Made by a program: the position numbers and the translations under genes. Under the pieces are notes generated by a model. That model did no database searches. It was not told where the DNA came from and saw nothing but the letters and a program-made list of their open reading frames with translations. Shown in pieces: positions 55,918-64,000 of a stretch of 64,000 nucleotides of DNA (its first letter is position 1; each line of letters opens with the position of its first letter). The stretch comes from Chitinophagaceae bacterium (GTDB lineage: Bacteria > Bacteroidota > Bacteroidia > Chitinophagales > Chitinophagaceae), in the NCBI GenBank assembly GCA_003168265.1, contig PMSV01000002.1:1-64000 (forward strand), read 5' to 3'.

Positions 55918-55939
55918 CCTTCTTTTCAAAATAAAAGCC

Positions 55940-57451
55940 ATGAACAAAAAAATCAAATCTGCTCTTATTTCTGTTTTTTATAAAGATGGCCTTGAAACGA
56001 TTGTAAAGAGGTTGAACGAGCTGGATATAAAGATTTATTCCACGGGAGGAACCCAGACATTTATAGAAGGACTGGGCATCTCCTGTATTCCTGTCGAATC
56101 CCTTACCTCCTATCCTTCCATATTGGGAGGCAGGGTCAAAACCCTTCATCCCCTGGTATTCGGTGCCATCCTGGGTAGGAGGGAAAACGAAACCGACCTC
56201 CGGGAAATGAAGCAATTTGGAATCCCGGAAATTGACCTGGTCATTGTGGATCTTTATCCTTTTGAGGAAACTGTCGCAAGGACCAGCGAAGATGCAGCGA
56301 TCATTGAGAAGATCGATGTCGGTGGCCCTTCAATGATCAGGGCGGCTGCCAAGAATCACAAGGATGTGGTCGTAATCGGTTCCAAAAATGAATATGCTTA
56401 TCTGGAGAGCCTTTTAAAGGACCAGGCCGGGGAAACCAACCTCGATCAGCGTCGTATCCTTGCATCAAGAGCCTTTGAGGTTTGCGCTCATTATGATATA
56501 GCCATCGCCGAATATTTTCGCCCGGAGGGAGGCGAATATTTTCTTAAATCCATCCCCGGTCCAAAACCGATGCGTTATGGCGAAAACCCCCACCAACAAG
56601 CGGTATTCTATGGAAAACTGAATGAACTATTTGATCAGCTCAATGGAAAGGAATTATCTTATAATAACCTTGTCGATGTGGATTCGGCCATGCAATTGAT
56701 TGGTGAATTTGAGGGTACTACATTTGCCATCATTAAACATACAAATGTTTGCGGGATTGCTTCCAGACCCGGAGTAAAGGACGCTTGGGACGCTGCCCTG
56801 GCCGGAGATCCTGAAAGTGCGTTCGGGGGAGTATTGGTATGCAATGGGGACATTGATGCCCCTACAGCCAATGCCATCAATGGAATTTTCTTTGAAGTGT
56901 TGATTGCCCCTTCTTTCAGCCAGGAAGCCCTTGCGATATTGAAATCGAAGAAAAACCGGATCCTCCTAAAGATCATAAACCGATCAGCCTCAAAGCAGCA
57001 ATTCAAATCTATTCTGAATGGGGTGCTTGCTCAGGAACCCGATCGAGGCAATTATAGGGAATGGATAGAAGTTGGGGGAAGGGAATCGACAGAGGCTGAA
57101 AAACAGGATTTGATCTTTGCCAACTTCGTATGCAAGCATTTAAAATCCAATGCAATCGCCCTGGTTCACAATCTGCAATTAGTTGGAAAGGGCTGTGGGC
57201 AAACAAGCCGGGTCGATTCTCTGAGGCAGGCCCTGGAAAAAGCAAAACAATTCCATTTTAACCTTCATGGAGCGGTTCTGGCCTCAGATGCTTTTTTCCC
57301 GTTCAATGATTGCGTCCAGATGGCAGACCAGGCAGGGGTTACTGCCATTATACAGCCTGGCGGTTCAATCAGGGATAAGGATTCCATTGAATATTGCGTG
57401 GAACACAAACTGGCGATGGTCATTACGGAAATGCGGCATTTCAGGCATTGA
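55940..57451 (+). CDS. purH: Bifunctional AICAR transformylase/IMP cyclohydrolase
   Basis: This 503-residue protein performs the last two steps of purine synthesis. The N-terminal MGS-like cyclohydrolase domain shows IYSTGGTQTFIEGLGI and GGRVKTLHPLVFGAIL. The C-terminal transformylase domain shows MRYGENPHQQAVFY, the catalytic Lys-His in IIKHTNVCGIA, SDAFFPFNDCVQMA and the terminal QPGGSIRDKDSIE. Its length is normal for the family. It has its own promoter in the 98-base gap after carB. Confidence 0.95.
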   Translation: MNKKIKSALISVFYKDGLETIVKRLNELDIKIYSTGGTQTFIEGLGISCIPVESLTSYPSILGGRVKTLHPLVFGAILGRRENETDLREMKQFGIPEIDLVIVDLYPFEETVARTSEDAAIIEKIDVGGPSMIRAAAKNHKDVVVIGSKNEYAYLESLLKDQAGETNLDQRRILASRAFEVCAHYDIAIAEYFRPEGGEYFLKSIPGPKPMRYGENPHQQAVFYGKLNELFDQLNGKELSYNNLVDVDSAMQLIGEFEGTTFAIIKHTNVCGIASRPGVKDAWDAALAGDPESAFGGVLVCNGDIDAPTANAINGIFFEVLIAPSFSQEALAILKSKKNRILLKIINRSASKQQFKSILNGVLAQEPDRGNYREWIEVGGRESTEAEKQDLIFANFVCKHLKSNAIALVHNLQLVGKGCGQTSRVDSLRQALEKAKQFHFNLHGAVLASDAFFPFNDCVQMADQAGVTAIIQPGGSIRDKDSIEYCVEHKLAMVITEMRHFRH

Positions 57452-57465
57452 ACAGGCCTGGTTAA

Positions 57466-57681
57466 TTAATTATTGTGGTAGGAAGCCATCTCGATATCAT
57501 CCAGCAATACGCCACCCTTGCGGGCTTGTGACTTTTTCTCGGCCATCAAGCGCCGGTTTTCATATTTGGTACGTATTTTAAATACATATTTCTCCCTGGC
57601 TTCTTCCCCCCGGAACAGTCCAATGATCCCTCCGGTTGTAATAGCCAGAAATAATAAAAATTTTTTTCTAATCGTTTTCAT
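57466..57681 (-). CDS. Small membrane protein (YtxH-like)
   Basis: I chose ATG 57681; the frame is open further upstream but the extra residues look random. The 71-residue product starts MKTIRKKFLLFLAITTGGIIG (one membrane helix), followed by a highly charged helical tail (EEAREKYVFKIRTKYENRRL) and a short acidic end. It resembles small YtxH-type or membrane-anchored stress proteins in layout only. It converges with purH, 14 bases away. Confidence 0.5.
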   Translation of the reverse strand: MKTIRKKFLLFLAITTGGIIGLFRGEEAREKYVFKIRTKYENRRLMAEKKSQARKGGVLLDDIEMASYHNN

Positions 57682-57927
57682 GTTTACGACCTTATTATGC
57701 CACCGGTTTATTGCAAATGATATTTTACAGGTAAGACAACTTTCACATGCCAAATGCTGTACCAATTTTTCAAAAAATCAAAAATTAATTTGTCATCAGG
57801 CCCAAATGCCTTAGACCCCATTTGGGATTTTTAAAATAACATTTTTGTTAATTAATTGTTTTCTTTATTTCCAAAATTCCTATTCCGGGCATCCTCAATT
57901 TATAGACCTTTGCTCCAAAAAATCCGG

Positions 57928-59637
57928 ATGCACCGTTTCATTACTGGTCTTTTAATCCTTCTCCCAACTACCTCGCTATTTTCTCAACTCTTTCCATCAA
58001 AAGACTATCCTCAGAACGAGTTCCGTGATCCCCTGAATATCCCGATCAGCCTTGCCGGAAATTTCGGCGAAATCCGACCCAATCACTTTCATATGGGGCT
58101 GGATATACGAACCCTGAAAAGGACCGATTTACCGGTATTTGCAGCAGACGACGGCTATATAGCCAGGGTTAAAGTTGAGCCTGAAGGTTTTGGTCAGGCG
58201 ATCTATATCAACCACCCAAACGGCTATACTACCCTTTATGCGCATTTGAATGATTTTTTTCCTGCCCTTTCGGCCTATGTGAAGCAGCAACAATATAAAC
58301 TGGAGTCATGGAGGGTTTTTCTGGACATTCCCCCAGGTCTTTTTCCGGTTAAAAGGGGTGATCTCATTGCATATAGCGGGAGTACGGGAGGATCCGAAGC
58401 GCCCCATGTCCATTTCGAGATCCGCAAAACGGCTGAAGATATCAACCTGAATCCGGCGCTTTTCGGGCTTCCAATTCCCGATAATACCAGCCCCGTCATT
58501 TTGAGGCTTGCATATTACAATGGGGATGGGAGTATATATGAACAATATTCCAGGATCCTTCCTGTTAAGAAATTAAAGGGCAATTACCACCTTTCGGGCA
58601 ACCAGATAACTAGCCCCTATCCGAGGATCCGTTTTGCGATCGGTGCCTACGATACCCAGTCCGGCACTGCCAACAGGAACGGGATTTACCAGGCCGCAAT
58701 TTATGAGGACGGGATTGCCGAATTGGGTTTTGAAATGGACGGAATTAGTTACCAGAACACGAGAAACGTCAATGCCCATATTGATTATAAAACAAAGGCC
58801 CGGGGCGGCCCTTTGTTACAGCAATTATTCAGACTGCCCGGTTACCTGAATTCCATTTACTATTCCAGGAAAAACGATGGAGTACTGGATATCTCAGATA
58901 AAAAAACGCATCATATCAGCATTGAAGTAAAGGATGCTTATGGTCATACCAGCTCATTGGCATTTGACCTGAAATACAAGCAGGGATCCGCAGCCCTGAT
59001 ACCGGTTTCCGGAAAGCCCTGTTATCCCCAAATTCTCAATGCATTTGAATCGGAGGATTGTTCTTTTTACCTGGGAGAAAAATGCCTTTATGATTCGGTC
59101 CATATAGCCTATGGCCGTTCCGCTGCATTAAGGCCGGATGCCGTTTCCGCCACAAATTCGATCGGCGCCACCTATATACCTTTACAGGATACTTTTCTTG
59201 TCAGGATAAAGCCATCCGGCGGATTTGACCCAACTAAAAAGGGAAAGACTGTAATGCTCTGTGAAAGTGGTCAAAGGAAAATAGTCTCAGTAGTGGATTG
59301 GCAAGGGGGATGGGCTTCCGCAAGGTTCAGGGATTTTGGCAAATTTACCCTGCTCGTTGATGAGATCCCTCCAAAGATCATGCTTCTTGGCTGGGCCAAT
59401 GGGGCAAACCTGACTAAGGCAACCAGGATAAAGATCCTGGTCACAGATAACCTGGGGGCAATAAGGAATTTCAGGGCAGAATTGGACGGAAAATGGTTGA
59501 GATTCAGCAATGATAAGGAGAAGGCATTCATTTACCAGTTCGACGAACATTGTCAGCCTGGCCAGCATGAGCTAAAAGTGAATGTACAGGATGAGGCCGG
59601 AAATGAAACCAGTCAAACCTATCATTTTACCAGGTAA
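57928..59637 (+). CDS. M23 family metallopeptidase (LytM-type)
   Basis: The ATG at 57928 gives a signal peptide (MHRFITGLLILLPTTSLFSQ). The M23 domain lies at residues about 45-190 with the zinc ligands H55 and D59 (HFHMGLD) and H162 in the HVH triplet (H160, H162). A long C-terminal part of about 370 residues follows with beta-rich Ig-like segments (VLDISDKKTHHISIEVKDAY and, near the end, ELKVNVQDEAGNET). It should cleave peptidoglycan cross-links or regulate amidases in the periplasm. bcp follows 13 bases later. Confidence 0.92.
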   Translation: MHRFITGLLILLPTTSLFSQLFPSKDYPQNEFRDPLNIPISLAGNFGEIRPNHFHMGLDIRTLKRTDLPVFAADDGYIARVKVEPEGFGQAIYINHPNGYTTLYAHLNDFFPALSAYVKQQQYKLESWRVFLDIPPGLFPVKRGDLIAYSGSTGGSEAPHVHFEIRKTAEDINLNPALFGLPIPDNTSPVILRLAYYNGDGSIYEQYSRILPVKKLKGNYHLSGNQITSPYPRIRFAIGAYDTQSGTANRNGIYQAAIYEDGIAELGFEMDGISYQNTRNVNAHIDYKTKARGGPLLQQLFRLPGYLNSIYYSRKNDGVLDISDKKTHHISIEVKDAYGHTSSLAFDLKYKQGSAALIPVSGKPCYPQILNAFESEDCSFYLGEKCLYDSVHIAYGRSAALRPDAVSATNSIGATYIPLQDTFLVRIKPSGGFDPTKKGKTVMLCESGQRKIVSVVDWQGGWASARFRDFGKFTLLVDEIPPKIMLLGWANGANLTKATRIKILVTDNLGAIRNFRAELDGKWLRFSNDKEKAFIYQFDEHCQPGQHELKVNVQDEAGNETSQTYHFTR

Positions 59638-59650
59638 AACTGTTAATATC

Positions 59651-60136
59651 ATGGCAACACTGAAAGAAGGAGAAAAAGCGCCCTTGTTCTCAGGCTTGGA
59701 CCAGAATGGAAAGAAGATCACATTGGAAGAACTGAAAGGCAAAAGGATTGTGCTTTATTTTTATCCCGAAGACGATACAGAGACCTGTACGGTTCAGGCT
59801 TGTAATTTGAGGGATCATCATGACCAACTAAAGCAGGCCGGATTCATAGTTCTTGGCGTGAGCCCTAATAACGGGAAAAGCCATAAGAAATTTGAAACTA
59901 AATACCATTTGCCATTTATTCTATTGGTGGATCCTGGACATAAGATTATCGGAAAATACGGTGTGTGGGGTGAGAAACAACTGTTTGGCCGTAAATATAT
60001 GGGGTTGATCAGGACGACTTTTTTGATTGATGGAAAGGGCATTATCCGGAAGATTTTTCTCAAACCCAAATCAAAACAACATTCCGAAGAAATATTAAAA
60101 GCATGGAAGGAGTTAGAGACCAAATCCTCAGAATGA
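59651..60136 (+). CDS. bcp: Thioredoxin-dependent thiol peroxidase (BCP)
   Basis: ATG 59651 starts the conserved MATLKEGEKAPLFSGL. The 161-residue peroxiredoxin has the peroxidatic C46 and resolving C51 in TETCTVQACNLRD. It reduces hydrogen peroxide and organic hydroperoxides with thioredoxin. It runs toward birA and overlaps its 3' end by 9 bases. Confidence 0.93.
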   Translation: MATLKEGEKAPLFSGLDQNGKKITLEELKGKRIVLYFYPEDDTETCTVQACNLRDHHDQLKQAGFIVLGVSPNNGKSHKKFETKYHLPFILLVDPGHKIIGKYGVWGEKQLFGRKYMGLIRTTFLIDGKGIIRKIFLKPKSKQHSEEILKAWKELETKSSE

Positions 60137-60907
60137 TTGCAATTCCACCGAACCTGATTCGAAACTTCTTTCCATCACATCGAAAGTGATAAGTTCGCCC
60201 TGGTTATTAACCTCACGAATTGTAGTTTCAAAAACCTGGGTTCCTTTTTTAAGCTTGACTTTCTCGTTCTTTTTGTAGAGGTGGTCATTATATCTGTCCA
60301 CTATTTTTTTTTGATTACCCTCAGAATATTCAGCAAAGACGATCTCCAATAGATTGCAAAGTGTTTTTGCCAACTGCATCGGGTCATAATTCTTTCCCGT
60401 TTCCAGTTTCAAGGAACCTGGCCTTGGAATATCCGGATTGAAGACCGTTTGATTTATATTAATACCAATTCCAACAATCGCGTGATTCCAGTCATTGCCT
60501 GAAACCAGGTTCTCGATCAGGATCCCGCCTGCCTTTCTGTCACGGATATAAAGATCATTTGGCCATTTGATCGCAATCAAATCCGGCAGAAAAAGATTTA
60601 ACAATTCGTAGCAGCCAAGTGCAATCGCCGCGCTAAGTGCAAAAGACTGATGGATCTGATCCTTTACAGGTTGAAGGACAATGGTCATCTGAATGTTTTC
60701 TCCTTTGGATGCCAACCACTTTCGGCCGCGTTGGCCTTTTCCTTCTGTTTGTTCATACGCGAAGAACACCGTTCCATGGGAGGCCTTTCCGTCACGTATC
60801 CTCTCCATGGCATAATTGTTGGAACTTCCGACACTGTCCAGTTCAATAAATAAATGACCGATTGGGGGCCTGCTTTTATCTTGATGGAAGGCAACAGGAT
60901 ACGTCAA
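60128..60907 (-). CDS. birA: Biotin--[acetyl-CoA-carboxylase] ligase
   Basis: This 259-residue protein has the biotin-protein ligase core: LDSVGSSNNYAMERI, the reactive-loop variant EGKGQRGRKW, IAIKWPNDLYIRDRKAGGIL and VGIGININQ. The C-terminal SH3-like domain is present. There is no N-terminal DNA-binding domain, so it is a class I ligase without repressor function. It converges with bcp. Confidence 0.93.
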   Translation of the reverse strand: MTYPVAFHQDKSRPPIGHLFIELDSVGSSNNYAMERIRDGKASHGTVFFAYEQTEGKGQRGRKWLASKGENIQMTIVLQPVKDQIHQSFALSAAIALGCYELLNLFLPDLIAIKWPNDLYIRDRKAGGILIENLVSGNDWNHAIVGIGININQTVFNPDIPRPGSLKLETGKNYDPMQLAKTLCNLLEIVFAEYSEGNQKKIVDRYNDHLYKKNEKVKLKKGTQVFETTIREVNNQGELITFDVMERSFESGSVELQSF

Positions 60908-61072
60908 ATTATTGTACTTTTATCCCCTAAAGTTACCGATTCGGGGCTCATTTTGAATTTCTTAAATCCTAAATCAGTTCCGGTCAAAGCAAACAGAACA
61001 ATCAAACATAAGATTAATCTCAAACTTGCTTCACCAAGTAAAATATAATTCAATCACAAAACGTCTTAATTA

Positions 61073-61477
61073 TTGGAACAACTGTCTGTGTTGTCTACCC
61101 GCAAAAGACAGCGAGTAGCTCAAGTAACGAAGAACTCTAGAATTTATAAAACAATCATCGAGGCAATTCAGGAAAAAAAAGGTGAAAATATCCTCTCTCT
61201 TGATTTAAGAAAGATTCACGAGGCAGTGGCAGATTTTTTCATTATCTGTGAGGCCAGGAGCCATGTCCAGATTAAGGCGATTGCTGATTTTATCGAGGAA
61301 GAAGTTGAAAAGCAATGTGGTGAAGGCCCATACAAGCAAGAGGGACGCCAGGCTTTGCAATGGGTGCTGATAGATTATGTAAACATCGTAGTTCATGTGA
61401 TGCTTCCCGAAAACAGGAAATTTTACAAATTGGAAGAGATGTGGAGCGATGCTGCTTCTGAGGAGTATAAGGATTAG
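61073..61477 (+). CDS. rsfS: Ribosome silencing factor RsfS
   Basis: This 134-residue protein has the RsfS core: TIIEAIQEKKGENILSLDL, then HEAVADFFIICEARSHVQIK, then QWVLIDYVNIVVHVMLPENR. It binds ribosomal protein uL14 and blocks subunit joining in starvation. The start is uncertain: the frame begins with a TTG at 61073 after an in-frame TAA; a GTG five codons on (61085) is an alternative. ftsH follows on the same strand. Confidence 0.92.
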   Translation: MEQLSVLSTRKRQRVAQVTKNSRIYKTIIEAIQEKKGENILSLDLRKIHEAVADFFIICEARSHVQIKAIADFIEEEVEKQCGEGPYKQEGRQALQWVLIDYVNIVVHVMLPENRKFYKLEEMWSDAASEEYKD

Positions 61478-61613
61478 ATGCAGTTGCAGGAGGAAAAAGA
61501 TTATATGAAGAACTATACGGTCCCCGAGTATTCGTTTGAACTTTTACCTTCTCTGAACATTATACTTAATACCTTAATTACGGTATGACTAAAACAGGAA
61601 ACGAAAATTATAT

Positions 61614-63701
61614 ATGCCACAGGAAGACATGAAACCGAACGATAGACCTAATTTTCCGAGATTCCGGCCAAGGAGTGACGGTGATTCGGGTAGTAATACT
61701 CCACGTAAAGGACCCAAATTCAACATCTACTGGATCTGGGGAATTATCACTTTGGGATTGCTGGGTTTCCAGTTTTTCGGAGGATTATCGGGAGCGGATG
61801 CCAGAAAGCTTGATTCCGATCAGGATTTTTGGGAGATTATGCTGGAAAAAGGGGATGTCGCAAAGCTGGATCTGATCACCAACAAGAACGTCATCCGTAT
61901 CTATATCAAAAAAGACAGCCTGGATAAGCCCTATTATAAGGATAAATTAAGCAAGGGATGGAATGGAGTCAATAAGACCGATGGTCCTCAATTTGAATTC
62001 CAGGTTATCAAGATCGATGAATACGAAAAAAGGCTCAATGACTTCTTTGATAAGAACCCTTCCCTGAGAGTGCCGCTTTCTCCTAAACAGGAAGGGGAAT
62101 GGTTCCCGCAAGCCCTTAATATTTTGCTGCCCATCCTCATTTTTGTGCTCTTGTGGATCCTCATCATGCGTAAGATGGGTGGACAGTCAGGAAGCGGAGG
62201 TCCGGGCGGAATCTTCAATATCGGCAAATCCAAAGCCACCCTTTTTGATAAGGGAACCAAGGTCAATATCACATTCAGTGACGTAGCCGGTTTGGATGAG
62301 GCCAAGGTCGAAGTGATGGAAATAGTCGATTTTCTTAAAAATCCCAAAAAATATACGGCATTAGGAGGTAAGATCCCAAAAGGCGCTTTGCTAGTAGGCC
62401 CTCCCGGGACGGGGAAAACACTTCTTGCCAAGGCAATGGCAGGGGAAGCCCAGGTCCCTTTCTTTTCCATGAGCGGTTCTGATTTTGTCGAATTATTTGT
62501 AGGTGTCGGAGCCAGCAGGGTAAGGGATTTATTTAAGCAGGCCAGGGAGAAAGCTCCATGTGTGATCTTTATTGATGAAATCGATGCGATAGGCAGAGCG
62601 AGGGGTAAGAATGCTATTATGAGCAATGATGAAAGAGAAAGCACGCTAAATCAACTTCTTGTTGAAATGGACGGGTTCGGAGGGGATAGCGGCATCATAG
62701 TACTTGCTGCAACCAACCGCCCCGATGTGCTCGACACTGCCTTATTAAGGCCAGGCCGGTTTGACCGCCAAATCTCGATCGACAAACCAGATCTGAAGGG
62801 CCGCGAAGCTATTTTCAAGGTTCACTTGAAGCCGATCAAGATCTCAAATAAACTGGATATTCATAAACTGGCTGAACAGACGCCTGGTTTTGCAGGGGCG
62901 GATATTGCTAATGTTTGTAACGAAGCGGCGCTGATTGCAGCAAGAAAAGGAAAGGAAACGGTTGAAATGGAAGATTTTCAGGATGCGGTGGATAGAGTTA
63001 TTGGTGGCCTGGAGAAAAAGAACAAGATCATATCGCCGGATGAAAAGAGAATCATTGCCTACCATGAAGCCGGCCATGCGATATGCGGATGGTACCTGGA
63101 ACATGCCTATCCCTTGCTTAAAGTAACGATCGTTCCAAGGGGAGTCGCGGCACTTGGCTACGCCCAATACACACCTAAGGAACAATATCTTTATAATACG
63201 GATCAATTGTTCGACCAGATTTGCATGACCCTTGGCGGAAGGGCCAGTGAGGATCTCAATTTTGGAAAGATTTCCACCGGAGCGCAGAATGACTTGCAGC
63301 AAGTCACCAAGATCGCCTATGCAATGGTGACCGTTTACGGGATGAATGAGAAAATTGGAAATGTGAGCTTTTTTGATCCCCAGGTTGAAAATACCTTTAC
63401 TAAACCCTATTCTGAAGAAACTTCGAAAATGATCGATGAGGAAGTCAGAAACCTGATTGAAAAGGCCTTTATCCGTACCAAACAATTGCTCACCGAAAAG
63501 AGTCGGGAGGTCATAACACTTGCTGAAGCATTATTGGCCCGGGAAGTTCTTTTTCAGAGCGATGTCGAATTGTTGATCGGGAAAAGGCCTTATGAAGAAA
63601 AAAGAGCTCTTGATGTAACAGAACATGGTACAAACGGGGAAAATGGCTCCGCAGGCGAAAAAACCAGCCCCCATCCAACTGAGGAGGAAGTCAAATCATA
63701 A
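61614..63701 (+). CDS. ftsH: ATP-dependent zinc metalloprotease FtsH
   Basis: This 695-residue protein has an N-terminal membrane helix (about 39-56), a periplasmic domain, a second helix (about 165-187), an AAA+ domain with Walker A GPPGTGKT (262-269) and Walker [12 protein letters not shown], and the zinc site HEAGH at 484-488. It degrades membrane and short-lived proteins. The last 35 residues are a low-complexity tail. It follows rsfS and precedes a LUD-domain gene, the usual Bacteroidota order. Confidence 0.96.
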   Translation: MPQEDMKPNDRPNFPRFRPRSDGDSGSNTPRKGPKFNIYWIWGIITLGLLGFQFFGGLSGADARKLDSDQDFWEIMLEKGDVAKLDLITNKNVIRIYIKKDSLDKPYYKDKLSKGWNGVNKTDGPQFEFQVIKIDEYEKRLNDFFDKNPSLRVPLSPKQEGEWFPQALNILLPILIFVLLWILIMRKMGGQSGSGGPGGIFNIGKSKATLFDKGTKVNITFSDVAGLDEAKVEVMEIVDFLKNPKKYTALGGKIPKGALLVGPPGTGKTLLAKAMAGEAQVPFFSMSGSDFVELFVGVGASRVRDLFKQAREKAPCVIFIDEIDAIGRARGKNAIMSNDERESTLNQLLVEMDGFGGDSGIIVLAATNRPDVLDTALLRPGRFDRQISIDKPDLKGREAIFKVHLKPIKISNKLDIHKLAEQTPGFAGADIANVCNEAALIAARKGKETVEMEDFQDAVDRVIGGLEKKNKIISPDEKRIIAYHEAGHAICGWYLEHAYPLLKVTIVPRGVAALGYAQYTPKEQYLYNTDQLFDQICMTLGGRASEDLNFGKISTGAQNDLQQVTKIAYAMVTVYGMNEKIGNVSFFDPQVENTFTKPYSEETSKMIDEEVRNLIEKAFIRTKQLLTEKSREVITLAEALLAREVLFQSDVELLIGKRPYEEKRALDVTEHGTNGENGSAGEKTSPHPTEEEVKS

Positions 63702-63803
63702 ATGAAACCGGCCTGGGCATTTATTTTGCCAGCAAGAACAATGTATAGAGCAATGATTTGGTGAGTTTCCATCTGACAACCGGGAAAAGCTATAAGTGTA
63801 CAG

Positions 63804-64000
63804 ATGAAAGTTACTCCGGCAAAAGAAAATATTCTGAGAAGGATCAGGCAGGCGTTGAGTCATTCAACGCCTATTCCTTTTCCACATAGGGAGGGAGGCA
63901 ACCCGATTTTTGAGCCGGGCCAGCAAGAAATGGAAGTGGACTTTGCACAGAAATTTACAGGCCTCCAGGGAAAGTTTATTTATTGCTCCGGAAAAGAGGA
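63804..64000 (+). CDS. LutC-type LUD domain protein (start only)
   Basis: The frame from ATG 63804 runs off the window edge after 65 codons. It begins MKVTPAKENILRRIRQALSH and continues with NPIFEPGQQEMEVDFAQKF. This fits the start of LutC/LUD proteins, which in Bacteroidota often follow ftsH. It may serve with the distant lutB in lactate oxidation. The rest must be read in the adjoining sequence. Confidence 0.75.
   Translation, partial: MKVTPAKENILRRIRQALSHSTPIPFPHREGGNPIFEPGQQEMEVDFAQKFTGLQGKFIYCSGKE

Noticed and set aside
55842-55939. Possible missing C-terminal domain of carB after its stop codon
   Set aside because: Only 98 bases, with a promoter for purH and no matching frame; the short CarB is a natural form.
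61478-61588. 36-residue frame between rsfS and ftsH
   Set aside because: It starts directly at the rsfS stop, but the product has no recognisable pattern.

Overview
The window is a stretch of chromosome from a member of the Bacteroidota, most likely a Chitinophagales or Sphingobacteriales relative. Evidence for this: a cell-surface protein with a type IX secretion (T9SS) C-terminal domain; the gliding genes gldE and gldD in the usual mutY-ssb-gldE-gldD order; RicT with a Cys-rich N-terminus; a kinase-RapZ fusion; a 31-residue ribosomal protein of the bS22/AURKAIP1 type; and promoters of the Bacteroidota form TTTG-N19-TAnnTTTG. I saw no rRNA, tRNA, CRISPR array, prophage or insertion sequence.

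Layout. 1-5.7 kb is an accessory, decaying region: the T9SS protein (cut by the window edge), a DUF4160/DUF2442 pair whose first gene is frameshifted in a T run, an orphan 68-residue gene, and a repeat lipoprotein broken by an in-frame TGA. 5.8-7.7 kb is an ArsR-controlled operon (ArsR, SRPBCC, DoxX, YdeI-like) with two tandem operators over its promoter. 7.7-11.3 kb holds a late acyltransferase of the LpxL type, the kinase-RapZ fusion and a lipoprotein. 11.3-15.6 kb is a carbohydrate operon: glucose 1-dehydrogenase, a GH63-like glucosidase and a dienelactone hydrolase.

15.7-22.4 kb holds two converging sets. One is an ABC ATPase, permease and LolA-like protein. The other is an acyl-CoA/ACP ligase, a FabZ-like dehydratase, a ketoacyl synthase and a dedicated acyl carrier protein. 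Together they could make and export a special lipid; this is inference. 22.4-26.6 kb holds a TPR protein, DUF1015, serC and DUF502. 26.8-33.9 kb is a complete TetR-controlled RND efflux operon with an 11-bp-arm operator lying between the -33 and -7 boxes of its promoter.

33.9-45.7 kb, mostly minus strand, is housekeeping: BI-1 family protein, an alpha/beta hydrolase, ricT, holB, glutathione peroxidase, a beta-helix lipoprotein, radA, rng, the tiny ribosomal protein, a TPR protein and HU. 45.9-57.5 kb, plus strand, holds mutY, ssb, gldE, gldD, DUF3109, lutB, a polysaccharide deacetylase, carB (without the C-terminal allosteric domain) and purH. 57.5-64 kb holds a small membrane protein, an M23 peptidase, bcp, birA, rsfS, ftsH and the start of a LutC-type LUD protein.

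The most notable points are the two well-resolved promoter/operator architectures, the set of -7 boxes placed only 3-4 nt before start codons (candidate leaderless mRNAs), the two genes broken by single-base changes, the kinase-RapZ fusion, and the lipid synthesis/export set. I found no clearly new defence or mobile system.
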